Part shown: in pieces, positions 34,945 through 44,375 of the stretch
How positions within the stretch are numbered: position 1 is the stretch's first letter
Layout of the letters: every line of letters begins with the position of its first letter
DNA from: Leptospiraceae bacterium
GTDB lineage: Bacteria > Spirochaetota > Leptospiria > Leptospirales > Leptospiraceae
NCBI GenBank assembly: GCA_022402465.1
Contig: JAKRSH010000014.1
Span: 124,001 to 188,000, forward strand
Length of the DNA stretch: 64,000 nt
Reading direction: 5' to 3'
Translations under genes and position numbers: made by a program
The notes under the pieces: generated by a model
What the model was told of the DNA's origin: nothing
What the model saw: only the letters and a program-made list of their open reading frames with translations
Databases searched by the model: none

Positions 34945-35883
34945 TCAGCGATATACACCTGGAAAGATAAAATTTATTCCAAAGATCATACCTTTTGCTT
35001 TTACTTCGTCTGGGACTCTACCAAAATTTTGACCTCGTAAACTATCTAAACATGCTCTATCAACCAGAGTTTGACCTTGGGAGCTAACAAGATTTACATC
35101 AATCACTTTACCGTCATCATTGAGCAAAAACAAAACCTTAGTCATCCCAGGTTTTATTCCTTCTCTAACAACCGTTCCTGCTATATCTCTATAGGCAAAA
35201 TTTCCACCACCTGGGGGTGCAAAAGATCCTTCTATCAATTTAAGCATATTTTTGAAATAATGGTATCCAGCAAGTTGCTTGGTTGCAACAGACATGGCTC
35301 TATTTCCATCCCAACGAAAGAGAAAATCTTGCTGAAATCTATAATTGAATGGGATTTTCATCATTTGACTGGCATTGGATGGATTGGAAGAATTAGGGTT
35401 TAATATAGCTGTTGTCAATGGATCTGCCTTAAATAATCCAACTTCATAAAGATCATCCTCTTTCTTCTGCTCTTCTGGATTTGCTTGGTTAGGATTACTT
35501 GCTTGGGAGTTGGATCCAAAGATAAATTCTCTAAAAGAAGAAAGTGTGTGAAATCCTTTTTCTTTGGTTATTCCCCCAGATCCTGCACTTTCTTGGTCTG
35601 AAAGTGCTTTATATTCATCTTTTTTCTCAGGCTTTATAAATTGCTGTTCAACTAACACTTCATAGATTTTTTCTTTTTCTTGAGGAAGACTTTGCGCGAT
35701 TTCAGATTCTGAACCGAGAACCTTCCAAAGTAGATTTCTTGTAATTAAATGTCCAACGAGTAAGGATACTATTAAAAAAACAATAGCTGCAGAGACAAGT
35801 AGCCTCTTCTCTCCTTCTTCTGATTCTTGGTAATCAAAAGAGAGTAGGTTCTTTTTTAGGCTGGTCCAGTCCAAGGTGCTCAT
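34945..35883 (-). CDS. TonB-family C-terminal-domain membrane protein
   Basis: A 312-residue protein with one membrane helix (about 30-50, [17 protein letters not shown]), a charged linker and a Ser/Asn-rich region (about 125-175). A C-terminal TonB-like domain follows (about 250-312: [40 protein letters not shown]). The long proline-rich linker of classical TonB is absent. It may couple inner-membrane energy to an outer-membrane receptor or act in envelope integrity. Its start lies 50 bp inside the 3' end of ruvB and its stop abuts the convergent transglycosylase gene. Confidence 0.75.
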   Translation of the reverse strand: MSTLDWTSLKKNLLSFDYQESEEGEKRLLVSAAIVFLIVSLLVGHLITRNLLWKVLGSESEIAQSLPQEKEKIYEVLVEQQFIKPEKKDEYKALSDQESAGSGGITKEKGFHTLSSFREFIFGSNSQASNPNQANPEEQKKEDDLYEVGLFKADPLTTAILNPNSSNPSNASQMMKIPFNYRFQQDFLFRWDGNRAMSVATKQLAGYHYFKNMLKLIEGSFAPPGGGNFAYRDIAGTVVREGIKPGMTKVLFLLNDDGKVIDVNLVSSQGQTLVDRACLDSLRGQNFGRVPDEVKAKGMIFGINFIFPGVYR

Positions 35884-36790
35884 ATGCTTTTGTACTTACT
35901 ACTCTTCCTTGTGGTGTTCGATCGATCAAGCCTATTCTGACTAAATAGGATTCATAATTATCCTCTATAGTTCTCTCTTCCTCACCCAAAATTGCGGAAA
36001 TAGGTTTCAATCCAACTGGTCCACCGTTGAATCTTTGTATTATGATGCGAAGAATTTGCCTATCCACATCGTCAAGTCCCAACGAATCAATTCCCATTCG
36101 AGAGAAAGCTAGCTTGCAAGTTTTATCAGAAATTTCTTTCTCTCCTGCAACCTCTGCAAAATCTCGAACTCTTTTCAACAAATGATTTGCAATACGCGGA
36201 GTCTTTCGTGATCTCTTTCCTATTTCAAAGTCAATTCCCTTGCCCAATTCTATTCCCAAAATCTCAGAAGATCGCGAAACTATTGTAGCCATTTCTTCAT
36301 CCGTATAGTAATCCAATTTGAGTTGAATCCCAAATCGGTTTCTAAGTGGTTCACTGATGATTCCAGATCTAGTTGTTGCTCCGACTAAGGTAAAAGGACG
36401 AAGTGGTATCTGAATAGCCTGGGCTGTCATTGCCTCACCAGCTACAAAGTCCAAAATAAAATTTTCCATAGCGGGATAAAGAAGCTCTTCAAGTTTTTTC
36501 TGAAATCCATGAATCTCATCTATGAAGAGAACTTCTTTGTGGTTTAATTGCGTTAAAAATTTTCCAAGATCCGCTCCACGTGATATAGCAGGTGCAGAAG
36601 TTGGTGTGAAAGCTACGCCCATTTCATTAGCGATTATATTTGCAAGTGTTGTCTTACCTAGACCTGGTGGGCCAGAAATCAAGACATGATCCAATACAAC
36701 ATTTCGTTTAACAGCTGATTGAATGTATACTCCAAGATTGGAAAGAATTGATTTTTGTCCTATAAACTCAGAGAGTCTTAAGGGTCTCAA
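35834..36790 (-). CDS. ruvB: Holliday junction branch-migration helicase RuvB
   Basis: The AAA+ motor of RuvAB, which moves Holliday junctions. It has Walker A ([10 protein letters not shown]), Walker B with sensor (LFIDEIH), the arginine-finger region (GATTRSG) and [16 protein letters not shown]. The C-terminal winged helix carries [22 protein letters not shown] and [12 protein letters not shown]. The coordinates begin at a TTG just before [11 protein letters not shown]. The frame stays open upstream with an acidic tail ([12 protein letters not shown]) typical of RuvB, so the true start is probably earlier; a CTG at 36862-36860 that overlaps the htrA stop as CTGA is one candidate. The last 50 bp overlap the downstream TonB-C gene. 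Confidence 0.93.
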   Translation of the reverse strand: MRPLRLSEFIGQKSILSNLGVYIQSAVKRNVVLDHVLISGPPGLGKTTLANIIANEMGVAFTPTSAPAISRGADLGKFLTQLNHKEVLFIDEIHGFQKKLEELLYPAMENFILDFVAGEAMTAQAIQIPLRPFTLVGATTRSGIISEPLRNRFGIQLKLDYYTDEEMATIVSRSSEILGIELGKGIDFEIGKRSRKTPRIANHLLKRVRDFAEVAGEKEISDKTCKLAFSRMGIDSLGLDDVDRQILRIIIQRFNGGPVGLKPISAILGEEERTIEDNYESYLVRIGLIDRTPQGRVVSTKAYEHLGLDQPKKEPTLF

Positions 36791-36810
36791 CCCAGGATCA
36801 TCATCCTGGG
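36791..36810 (-). repeat. Perfect 8-bp stem hairpin directly before the ruvB TTG
   Basis: CCCAGGAT and ATCCTGGG pair around a 4-nt loop and end at the base next to TTG 36790. No T-run follows, so it is not an intrinsic terminator. It would block initiation at the TTG and therefore favours the upstream start discussed for ruvB. Confidence 0.6.
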
Positions 36811-36858
36811 ATTCTGCAAGGAGATTTGCTGGTTTTAGACTTTCAGATTCTTGTGCAC

Positions 36859-38019
36859 TCAGTTGGGTCTCGCTCTTAGAACTATAGAAGTAATAATTTC
36901 ATTATTCTTTCGAATGAGTTTAAGTTCTACCCTTTTTCCAACTTTGCCAGCACGAACCATAGAAACTAGATCATTGCTATCTTTCACTTCCTTCCCATCA
37001 AAATGTGTAATCACATCCATGATTTGAATTCCCGCTTGGTCAGCAGGAGAGCCTCTTTGTATTTGGTTCACCAAAGCACCTTGGTCGATTTTTAATTTGA
37101 GTTCTTCCTTGATTTGGTCATTTAAAGAATAAATTTCTACGCCTATCCAAGGTCGGATCACTCTTCCATTTACTTTGATTTCTTCAGTGATTCGTTTTGC
37201 TTCATTGATAGGTATTGCAAAACCAATACCAACAGAACCACCACTCTGGGAAGCAATCATGCTATTTACACCTATGACTTCCCCATTGATATTGAGTAAG
37301 GGGCCACCACTATTCCCTTGGTTGATAGCTGCGTCGGTTTGGATATAACTCAAGCCTGAACTATTTAAACCACCTCTTTGTATTGCGCTAACTACACCCA
37401 CTGTGAATGACTGTTCAAATCCCAAAGGTGCTCCTATAGCAATAGCCCAATTCCCTACTTTTACCTGTTCGGAATTTCCTAAGGTTGCAGGTTTAATGGA
37501 ATCTTTGGGTGCATCGATTTTCAAGAGGGCTATATCCATTAATTCATCGGAGCCAATTAACTTGGCTTCAAAAGTCTTTTGGTTCTTTAATTTAACAGTA
37601 AGCTTATCCATGTCTTTGATAACATGATGATTTGTCAGGATATAACCTTCTGTATTCAGAATCACTCCAGATCCAAGACCTGTTTGTTTCTGTTGCATTT
37701 GTCTTCCGCTACGAGGATCATTTCCATAAAATCTTTCGAAAAATGGCCCGTTCATAAATGGATTTACGTTCACATTAACCGTACGTTCTGTAGCAATTGA
37801 TACTACACTGGGACTTACTTTATCGAATACTTCTTCAAAAGCATTCTGTAGTGTTATTGCTTGTGTCTGAGCTGGAGAGGATTTAGAATTAGGGTCTGCG
37901 TTAAGGAATAGAGAACCAGAATTATTAAATCCACATGTCAAGATGGGGGATAAAAAGGTTCCTATCCATAAAGAAATTGCCGCAACTGCGAGCATACTGG
38001 ACTTATTAAATTTTTTCAT
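36859..38019 (-). CDS. HtrA/DegP-type periplasmic serine protease
   Basis: A 386-residue S1C protease with an N-terminal signal or anchor sequence (about 8-30). The catalytic triad is visible: His in LTNHHVIKD, Asp in MDIALLKID, Ser in [10 protein letters not shown]. One PDZ domain follows (about 295-386: [24 protein letters not shown]). It would degrade or refold misfolded envelope proteins under stress. A Cys in the hydrophobic stretch (ILTCGFNN) is a weak lipobox-like position. ruvB follows within the same minus-strand run. Confidence 0.93.
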   Translation of the reverse strand: MKKFNKSSMLAVAAISLWIGTFLSPILTCGFNNSGSLFLNADPNSKSSPAQTQAITLQNAFEEVFDKVSPSVVSIATERTVNVNVNPFMNGPFFERFYGNDPRSGRQMQQKQTGLGSGVILNTEGYILTNHHVIKDMDKLTVKLKNQKTFEAKLIGSDELMDIALLKIDAPKDSIKPATLGNSEQVKVGNWAIAIGAPLGFEQSFTVGVVSAIQRGGLNSSGLSYIQTDAAINQGNSGGPLLNINGEVIGVNSMIASQSGGSVGIGFAIPINEAKRITEEIKVNGRVIRPWIGVEIYSLNDQIKEELKLKIDQGALVNQIQRGSPADQAGIQIMDVITHFDGKEVKDSNDLVSMVRAGKVGKRVELKLIRKNNEIITSIVLRARPN

Positions 38020-38045
38020 AGATATTACCGGCTAGTTTTTGATTA

Positions 38046-39614
38046 TTAGACAGTAAGAGAAGATGCTTGGTTTTCTAAATGATTGATAGTTTCTTGCAAA
38101 AGTTGAGAATTCTGTGCAAGTTCGCTAACTGCACCATCAAGATGACCTATTGCAGTTGCAACCTGCTCTGTTGTTGCAGTTTGTTCTCTAGAATTTATTT
38201 CTATCTCATTTGAAATTTCATTAATGTCTTTAAGTGAATTTAGAATTTCCATATTTATAGCTTTTTGGTCACGTAAACTTTCAGTTAAATGAGAAATATG
38301 AAATGTCAATTCTTTAAAATTCTTTTGTTGTTCAGCGATTCTAATGTTTGTATCAGTAGCTGATTCTGATCCTTTACGAATCAATCCACCAGCCTGCTTG
38401 ATGATTTTTTCTATAGTGCTTGCATTTTCTGCGGAGTTATCAGCTAACTTACCAACTTCTTGAGCTACAACAGCAAACCCTCTTCCATGTTCCCCAGCAC
38501 GAGCCGCTTCAATGGAAGCATTCAAGGCTAGCAGATTGGTTCTATCTGCTATCTCAGACATTATTTGGTTCACCTCAGATACTTTTTGAAAAGACTGATT
38601 GATCTCCTTAAGTATAACATCAAGATTTTGAATGGATTGGAAAACCAACTCTCCCGATTCTCTTGAATGTTTCATATTCAATGAAATTCCATCAGTTGTC
38701 TTCGAAACATCTTCTAGAATAGTGTCAAGGCGATCCGTTTCTTTAGAGACATTGGATACTTTCTCGTTTTGGCTTTTTACATAATTACTCGAATTAGCCA
38801 TTGAACTTGAAAACTCTTCCATAGATGCGGATATCTCTTCCACATTGGAAGCTTGGTTCTGAAGCTGATCATTGAACTCATTGATTGCCTTATTGAGTTC
38901 TGATATACTCATATTGAGTAATTCACCAATAGAGTGAATTTTATCTTTTGAATTTTGCAATCGGATCTTATCCCTTTCAGCATTATTAAATTGATCAGAT
39001 GCCTCTTCCTTCATAGCAATGAGCAATTTGATTACGGATCTGACTAAGTAACCCGCAGCAATTAAAAATAGTATTTTCAATATCTCATTCGAAGGAGGAA
39101 CTAAGCCTGAAGTTTCTAGTGCTTCGGGAGAATCAATAAATTGAACTCCCATCTGAAATGCGGCGATATTCATAACAAGAAGAAGGAAGGCAGAATAATA
39201 AGTACATAATAAAACAAAACCTGCTGAAAATAAAAAGGAAGAATAGATAATATAAAAATAATACAAAACATAAAGTATAGGATTTTTCATTATAAAGGTG
39301 GTTTCATTTATAGATTGAAATCCAGCAATAGTCACCGCAAATGCGATTGTAATATCAAGTAGAACAAAAATTTTAGCATAGAGTAATTTTAAATTTTTGA
39401 TTTTAATAAGATAGGTTTGGATTCCCCCATATAAAAACATAAGAAATATACCAATAAAATAAACCATGGTTTGAAAATCAGAAGTTGTTTTCAAAGAGGC
39501 GAGAACTGCTACTATGTAAAATGTAGCCAAACTAAACCGAATACGGTTAATAAAAATTGGCCCAAGCTCACCTAGTTTTATGTTTTTTAATTTTACTTTA
39601 GTTTCTGTTGCCAT
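38046..39614 (-). CDS. Methyl-accepting chemotaxis protein with six-helix membrane domain
   Basis: A 522-residue chemoreceptor. The N-terminal 200 residues hold about six membrane helices and no large extracytoplasmic loop. The signalling hairpin follows (about 215-510), with the tip near residue 375 ([38 protein letters not shown]) and typical methylation-type sequence (VEEISASMEEFSSSM; TTEQVATAIGHLD). It is the same length and design as the receptor at 17605-19164, probably a paralogue. It precedes htrA by 26 bp on the same strand, an unusual neighbour for a chemoreceptor. Confidence 0.9.
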   Translation of the reverse strand: MATETKVKLKNIKLGELGPIFINRIRFSLATFYIVAVLASLKTTSDFQTMVYFIGIFLMFLYGGIQTYLIKIKNLKLLYAKIFVLLDITIAFAVTIAGFQSINETTFIMKNPILYVLYYFYIIYSSFLFSAGFVLLCTYYSAFLLLVMNIAAFQMGVQFIDSPEALETSGLVPPSNEILKILFLIAAGYLVRSVIKLLIAMKEEASDQFNNAERDKIRLQNSKDKIHSIGELLNMSISELNKAINEFNDQLQNQASNVEEISASMEEFSSSMANSSNYVKSQNEKVSNVSKETDRLDTILEDVSKTTDGISLNMKHSRESGELVFQSIQNLDVILKEINQSFQKVSEVNQIMSEIADRTNLLALNASIEAARAGEHGRGFAVVAQEVGKLADNSAENASTIEKIIKQAGGLIRKGSESATDTNIRIAEQQKNFKELTFHISHLTESLRDQKAINMEILNSLKDINEISNEIEINSREQTATTEQVATAIGHLDGAVSELAQNSQLLQETINHLENQASSLTV

Positions 39615-39794
39615 ATAAGAATTTTATGATTTTACATTTCCAATAATTCATTATCGACATAGAAGAGGTAGGTTCTAAAACCTTGTATGGAATTTAATTT
39701 CCACATTCATAGACTGTCAACTATGAAAGATTATGAGAATTGAAATGCTTTAAGAAAGAATCGAATTAAATTAGTAATCTGGTAGAAAAAAAGT

Positions 39795-40136
39795 TCAAGA
39801 TGGACGAAAAGACTCTACTGCCTCTTTCACCGTAGAAAAAACTTCTAAGTGACTTTCCATGCCAGTCAATTTAAATACCTTAGCCACTGAACCAGATATT
39901 CCAGAGACCTTTAAATTGCCGTGGTATTTCTTTAATTTGTACATGCTTGTAACCAGAGTACCTATTCCTGAAGAATCCATGAACGGAACTTTCTCTAGGT
40001 TGATTACAATCTCATACTGCTGATTCTTCACTATTTCGTCTATTGCCTCTTTCAGCTCTTTGGCATTGTAGAGATCTACCTCGCCTATTATGTCTAAAAC
40101 TGGAATAGAATCAACAACTCTGGGCAATATCTCCAT
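39795..40136 (-). CDS. STAS-domain anti-sigma factor antagonist
   Basis: A 113-residue SpoIIAA/RsbV-like protein: IPVLDIIGEVDLYNAKEL, then NLEKVPFMDSSGIGTLV with the phosphorylatable Ser, and GNLKVSGISGSVAKVFKL. Such proteins relieve a cognate anti-sigma kinase by partner switching. The start at 40136 (ATG, MEILPRVV) is the domain boundary. A longer frame to 40220 would add a poorly conserved 28 residues and run into the P-II terminator hairpin, so it is not preferred. A possible kinase partner is any RsbW-like protein in the genome. Confidence 0.88.
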   Translation of the reverse strand: MEILPRVVDSIPVLDIIGEVDLYNAKELKEAIDEIVKNQQYEIVINLEKVPFMDSSGIGTLVTSMYKLKKYHGNLKVSGISGSVAKVFKLTGMESHLEVFSTVKEAVESFRPS

Positions 40137-40202
40137 ACAATCTGAGTATTTGAGAGTAGAAGCATTTTGCAAAGAAAAAAAAATTAGAATGTTGAAAAAT
40201 GA

Positions 40203-40228
40203 ATTGGAGGTTGGTTGCAACCTCCAAT
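40203..40228 (-). terminator. Intrinsic terminator of the P-II gene
   Basis: An 11-bp perfect stem (40203-40213 and 40218-40228, 4-nt loop) begins 7 bp after the P-II stop. On the minus strand it is followed by a T-rich tract. It separates P-II from the STAS gene, though some read-through is likely because the two share orientation. Confidence 0.75.
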
Positions 40229-40234
40229 CAATTC

Positions 40235-40579
40235 TTAAATGGCAGAGCTACCTTTTTCTCCTGTTCGGATACGAATGGCTTCTTCTAGTGGCATAACGAA
40301 AATCTTTCCGTCACCAATCTTGCCTTCTCCTGTCTTCGCACCTTTCAAAATTGCGTCTATTGTCGGTTTTACGAACTCATCATTAACTGCAATTTCGATT
40401 CGAACTTTTCTTAAAAGATTTACTTGGTATTCGTGGCCTCTGAAAACTTCAGTTTTGCCTTTTTGTTGGCCATATCCTTGAACATCACTTACCGTAAGTC
40501 TATAAATCTCATTTTTTGTCAGTTCGGCTTTCACCTCTTCAACCTTGTGTGGTTGGATAATCGCAACGATTAATTTCAT
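40235..40579 (-). CDS. P-II family nitrogen regulatory protein
   Basis: A 114-residue trimeric signal protein that reports 2-oxoglutarate, ATP/ADP and nitrogen state to transporters and enzymes. It has the P-II start MKLIVAIIQPHKVEEVK, T-loop with the uridylylation-type Tyr51 (RGHEYQVNLL), the B-loop GAKTGEGKIGDGKIFV and C-terminal RIRTGEKG. GlnB and GlnK cannot be told apart from sequence alone. It is preceded by AAGGAG (5 nt from ATG) and a sigma-54-like promoter. A P-II gene often lies beside amtB; here the Amt-MCP gene is 16 kb away. Confidence 0.95.
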   Translation of the reverse strand: MKLIVAIIQPHKVEEVKAELTKNEIYRLTVSDVQGYGQQKGKTEVFRGHEYQVNLLRKVRIEIAVNDEFVKPTIDAILKGAKTGEGKIGDGKIFVMPLEEAIRIRTGEKGSSAI

Positions 40580-40612
40580 TTTAACTCCTTACCTCATGGA
40601 TAGAGTTAGTGA

Positions 40613-40629
40613 TGCAAAAAAGGTACCTA
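40613..40629 (-). promoter_or_regulatory. Sigma-54-like promoter of the P-II gene
   Basis: The gene strand reads TAGGTACCTTTTTTGCA. The invariant GG (-24) and GC (-12) are exactly 10 nt apart, and TTGCA matches the -12 consensus in full. The -24 element differs from TGGCAC at two positions. The ATG lies about 36 bp after the GC, leaving a short leader with AAGGAG. Confidence 0.65.
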
Positions 40630-40806
40630 AATACTAATTTTTATTTGAAAAAAAAATTTTGTGAAAAGAGCTCTAAATTTTAATGAATTTGAGATAATTT
40701 TACAGGATCCCTTGCTCAAAATAGTTACAATCTAGAAATGGGAAAATGATAAAGTTTAGAATGTACGCATATCGCTGATTCGTACTTCATTCTCATTTTA
40801 TGCCTT

Positions 40807-42414
40807 TCACATTCTAAAAATTCCAAATCCAGAATCTTCTCTCTTCTGACCTTGAACAACTGCCAAGGAAAGTCCGAGAACACTTCTAGTATTTATAGGA
40901 TCAATAATTCCATCATCCCACAACCTTGCACTACTGTAAATTGCTGATGATTTAGATTCATAATCTTGGAGGATGGGACGCTTAAATTCCGCTTCTTCTT
41001 CCGTGGACCAAGATTTACCTTCTTTTTCATATTGATCTCGCTTAACGGTTGCTAAAACACTAGAAGCCTGCTCTCCACCCATGACTGAAATTTTAGCATT
41101 GGGCCACATCCAAAGAAAATTCGGTTGAAAAGCACGACCACACATCCCATAATTTCCAGCCCCATAAGATCCTCCGATAATAACTGTTAGCTTAGGAACC
41201 CTTGTAGTTGAAACAGCAGTTACCATCTTGGCACCATCTCTTGCTATTCCCGCGTTTTCATACTTCTTACCAACCATAAAACCAGTAATATTTTGCAAGA
41301 ATAGCAAAGGAATATCACGCTTATCACAAAGTTGAATGAAATGTGCTGCTTTGAGGGCTGATTCAGAAAAAAGTATTCCATTGTTTGCTATGATGCCTAC
41401 GGGATAGCCATAAATTTTTGCAAAGCCACAGACTATAGTTGTTCCATATAACTTCTTAAATTCTTGGAATTCAGATCCATCAACCAACCTTGCTATAATT
41501 TCTCTAATTTCAGTATTCTTACGACTATCTTTCTGAAGAATGCCGTATATTTCTTCTTCAGGATACAAGGGATCTCGGTATTCAATCTGATTTTGCTTAG
41601 ATTGTTTCTTGATATTTAAATTTCTAACGATACTTCTCGTTATTTCTATTGCATGTGCATCATCTTCAGCATAATGATCTGTAACGCCCGATATACGACA
41701 ATGCACATCGGCTCCACCCAATTCCTCAGGCGTAACAACTTCTCCAGTTGCTGCTTTTACTAATGGTGGACCACCTAGAAAAATTGTTCCATTTCCTTTG
41801 ACAATAACTGATTCATCGGACATTGCTGGAATATAAGCTCCACCTGCTGTGCAGCTTCCCATAACAACTGCTATCTGTGAAATTCCTTTGGCTGACATTT
41901 GAGCTTGGTTGTAGAAAATTCTTCCAAAGTGATCTCTATCAGGAAAAACTTCATCCTGCATAGGAAGAAAAGCACCTCCGGAATCTACAAGATAGATACA
42001 AGGAAGATAGTTCTGCATGGCTATTTCTTGGGCACGGAGATGCTTCTTGACTGTCATCGGATAATAGGTTCCACCTTTGACAGTAGCGTCATTTGCAACG
42101 ATCATACATTCGATGCCCTCAATGATGCCTATGCCAGTAATGATTCCAGCTGATGGTACACTATCTTTGTACACTTCCTGTGCTGCGAAAGCTCCTATCT
42201 CAAGAAATGCTGTATTTCTATCGACTAGACCTCTAATCCTTTCTCGAGCAGTTAACTTTCCACGAGCCTTGTGCTTTTGAATAGATTTCTCTCCACCCAT
42301 TTCTTTGATAGAGTGAAGTACATTTTGTACATCTTTAGATTTATTGATTAAGAATTCTTTATTTTGTAGGTAATCTGGGGAAGTTTTGCTTACTTTTGTT
42401 GAGAGGATATCCAT
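40807..42414 (-). CDS. Acyl-CoA carboxylase beta subunit (methylcrotonyl-CoA carboxylase-like)
   Basis: A 535-residue carboxyltransferase. The crotonase-like fold motifs include [56 protein letters not shown], and [14 protein letters not shown]. Length and layout match methylcrotonyl-CoA carboxylase beta (leucine catabolism) better than propionyl-CoA carboxylase beta. It would accept CO2 from a biotin-carrying alpha subunit, which is not in this window. Its first 25 bp overlap the upstream alpha/beta hydrolase gene, so they are coupled. The 227-bp region after its stop holds the P-II promoter. Confidence 0.9.
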   Translation of the reverse strand: MDILSTKVSKTSPDYLQNKEFLINKSKDVQNVLHSIKEMGGEKSIQKHKARGKLTARERIRGLVDRNTAFLEIGAFAAQEVYKDSVPSAGIITGIGIIEGIECMIVANDATVKGGTYYPMTVKKHLRAQEIAMQNYLPCIYLVDSGGAFLPMQDEVFPDRDHFGRIFYNQAQMSAKGISQIAVVMGSCTAGGAYIPAMSDESVIVKGNGTIFLGGPPLVKAATGEVVTPEELGGADVHCRISGVTDHYAEDDAHAIEITRSIVRNLNIKKQSKQNQIEYRDPLYPEEEIYGILQKDSRKNTEIREIIARLVDGSEFQEFKKLYGTTIVCGFAKIYGYPVGIIANNGILFSESALKAAHFIQLCDKRDIPLLFLQNITGFMVGKKYENAGIARDGAKMVTAVSTTRVPKLTVIIGGSYGAGNYGMCGRAFQPNFLWMWPNAKISVMGGEQASSVLATVKRDQYEKEGKSWSTEEEAEFKRPILQDYESKSSAIYSSARLWDDGIIDPINTRSVLGLSLAVVQGQKREDSGFGIFRM

Positions 42415-43313
42415 GGCTTTTTCCCCGGAATTTTTTTATTTGTATGTCGGTTCATAGCTTCCAGAAGAGGTTCAATTTTTTTGGCAAAAGATAAAGGTGC
42501 TTCTTCCATAGCCATATGACCAGCTTCAATTCTATGAATATAAGATAATCGCATAACTTCCATTAGATATTCTGTCTGCTTTTCGTTTTCTAGCCTGTCT
42601 TCAGAACCTTGGATAATTTGCCTAGGTCCTACCATTTTCTTAAGTCCTGATTCCATGTCTCTTTGAGCATAAATAGTTGTATCTATATTAGAACAGAAGG
42701 CGGCAAGATTCAATTTTGCTGTTCCCTGAAATAATAATGTATAATAATCATTTGCTACTTCTTGACTCATAGGACGGGAAGAAGAATGAAAGAACAAATT
42801 GTAAACAAATCTTAAGACAATAGGATGCATGCAATAGGTGAAATACTTTCCAATAAATGGAATTCTAAATACTTTAACAGGTAGAGGAAATTTGATTTTC
42901 TTAATCTTTAGATACGAAGACAGAATTGAAATAGACTTTACTTTTTCAGGAAATTCATTCACCATTAAGAAAGAAATTGGTCCTGCATAATCGTGACTTA
43001 CGATATGAACTTTTTCATCCCCTGCAATCTGCTCCAAGAAATCAGAAAGCATCTTAGCAAGCAATCTATGTGAATATGGTTGATTTGGCTTCTCTGAGAA
43101 TCCTATACCTGGCCAATCAAGTGAGATAGCGTTATAATTTTCAGAAAGGATTTCAATGACCTTTCTATAAGAATAAGAACTCGCCATTAGTCCGGGTAGG
43201 AGAATTACTTTATCCCCTTTTCCCTTGGAAATGAAAAATATTTTAGAATCAAAAACATTTATAAACTGTCCAGATTGGTAGTGGTTCTTTAATTCCCAAC
43301 TTTGTTCTATCAT
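42390..43313 (-). CDS. Alpha/beta hydrolase
   Basis: A 307-residue hydrolase of the haloalkane dehalogenase/epoxide hydrolase-like superfamily. Signature regions are [19 protein letters not shown] (oxyanion region), [15 protein letters not shown] and [12 protein letters not shown], which places an Asp rather than Ser at the nucleophile elbow (SHDYAG). Others are [15 protein letters not shown] (acid region) and [12 protein letters not shown] (catalytic His). The Asp elbow is typical of dehalogenases and epoxide hydrolases. The substrate is unknown. It is 7 bp after the GlmU-like gene and overlaps the carboxylase by 25 bp. Confidence 0.85.
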   Translation of the reverse strand: MIEQSWELKNHYQSGQFINVFDSKIFFISKGKGDKVILLPGLMASSYSYRKVIEILSENYNAISLDWPGIGFSEKPNQPYSHRLLAKMLSDFLEQIAGDEKVHIVSHDYAGPISFLMVNEFPEKVKSISILSSYLKIKKIKFPLPVKVFRIPFIGKYFTYCMHPIVLRFVYNLFFHSSSRPMSQEVANDYYTLLFQGTAKLNLAAFCSNIDTTIYAQRDMESGLKKMVGPRQIIQGSEDRLENEKQTEYLMEVMRLSYIHRIEAGHMAMEEAPLSFAKKIEPLLEAMNRHTNKKIPGKKPWISSQQK

Positions 43314-43320
43314 ACTATTC

Positions 43321-44370
43321 CTATTTTATGCAACGATTGTAAAGAGAAGTTATGAGAGCTTCCTCTTCCATATTTAATACTATAGATCTTCTTGCCATGA
43401 TTTTCTTAGTGTCTTGGAGAAATCGATCTAATCTATAATTTTGCCCATCATCTATCCAAGTAAATGGATATTTATAACCTGTTATACGATTGGATACTAA
43501 ATTACAAGCTATATCAACAACTGTTCCTGTATTTAACATCACCCCAATTCCAACCTTGGAAAAGTCTGCTATGATAGATCCAAATTTAATTGTTCCTGTT
43601 TGAACTTTTCCAGATTGGGATGTTATTTCTATCATACCATAATTATTCTTCAAATCACTTGTTGTTGATAAGGCTCCCATATTCACCCAGGAGCCTAAAA
43701 AGGAATGACCTAAGAATCCCTCATGGTGTTTATTCGAATAATCTTGTATGATAGAATTTTCAATCTCACCACCTATACGGCAATTTCTGCCGATAATGGA
43801 ACCACCACCAATTTTTGCATTATCAATTTGAGAGTCCGCTCCTATGTAGAGTGGACCTTCAAGAAAAGAAAATGGGCTTATCTTAACATTTTTATCTATA
43901 ACAATTGGACCAGATGTAGTATCTAGAACAACTCCAGGATAGATTTTCGCATCAGGGTGAAGGAAGAGGTATTTATCTTTGCCCACCAAATCAAAATTAG
44001 ATGACTTCGGTTTGAACTTATTCTTCCATTTGGAAATATCTTTTGATAAGGAAATATCTTCATCTATGAATCTAGGTATATTTTGAATCAAATCCCAAGG
44101 TTGAAAATTCGAAGACTTTAATTCAAAATCATAATCCTTTCCATCATCTGGAAGAATAAATGGATGCTGTGATAAGAAAAATTGGTTAAACTCAGAATCT
44201 AAGTTTCTATAATAGAGTTTTGCAGATGGATAGAGTTTTTTTAATTTTTGAAGAGAATTGAAATATCCAGTTCGAAGTTCAATAAAGGATTTAAATCTAG
44301 TTAAAACTTCAATTCCAGGAATTCCTGCCTCATCATGAATTAATATCCTCTTGATCTTCTGATTTGACAT
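43321..44370 (-). CDS. GlmU-like left-handed beta-helix protein
   Basis: A 349-residue protein. An N-terminal region (about 1-140) has the reduced layout of a GlmU-like family. The left-handed beta-helix (about 140-310) is visible as hexapeptide repeats: HPDAKIYPGVVLD, VIDKNVKISPFSFLEGPLYIGADS, IGGGSIIGRNCRIGGEI and IKFGSIIADFSKVGIGVMLNTG. The classical uridylyltransferase start (GxGTRM) is absent, so it is probably an acyl- or acetyltransferase or a divergent GlmU. Its place directly after glmS and the mutase (5 bp) supports a role in amino-sugar nucleotide supply. Confidence 0.8.
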   Translation of the reverse strand: MSNQKIKRILIHDEAGIPGIEVLTRFKSFIELRTGYFNSLQKLKKLYPSAKLYYRNLDSEFNQFFLSQHPFILPDDGKDYDFELKSSNFQPWDLIQNIPRFIDEDISLSKDISKWKNKFKPKSSNFDLVGKDKYLFLHPDAKIYPGVVLDTTSGPIVIDKNVKISPFSFLEGPLYIGADSQIDNAKIGGGSIIGRNCRIGGEIENSIIQDYSNKHHEGFLGHSFLGSWVNMGALSTTSDLKNNYGMIEITSQSGKVQTGTIKFGSIIADFSKVGIGVMLNTGTVVDIACNLVSNRITGYKYPFTWIDDGQNYRLDRFLQDTKKIMARRSIVLNMEEEALITSLYNRCIK

Positions 44371-44375
44371 CTAAT

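Noticed and set aside
35071-35403. 110-residue plus-strand frame inside the TonB-C gene
   Set aside because: Antisense to a gene with a recognisable TonB C-terminal domain; no own ribosome binding site.
40137-40220. Longer start for the STAS protein
   Set aside because: The extra 28 residues are not part of the domain and the frame would run into the P-II terminator hairpin.
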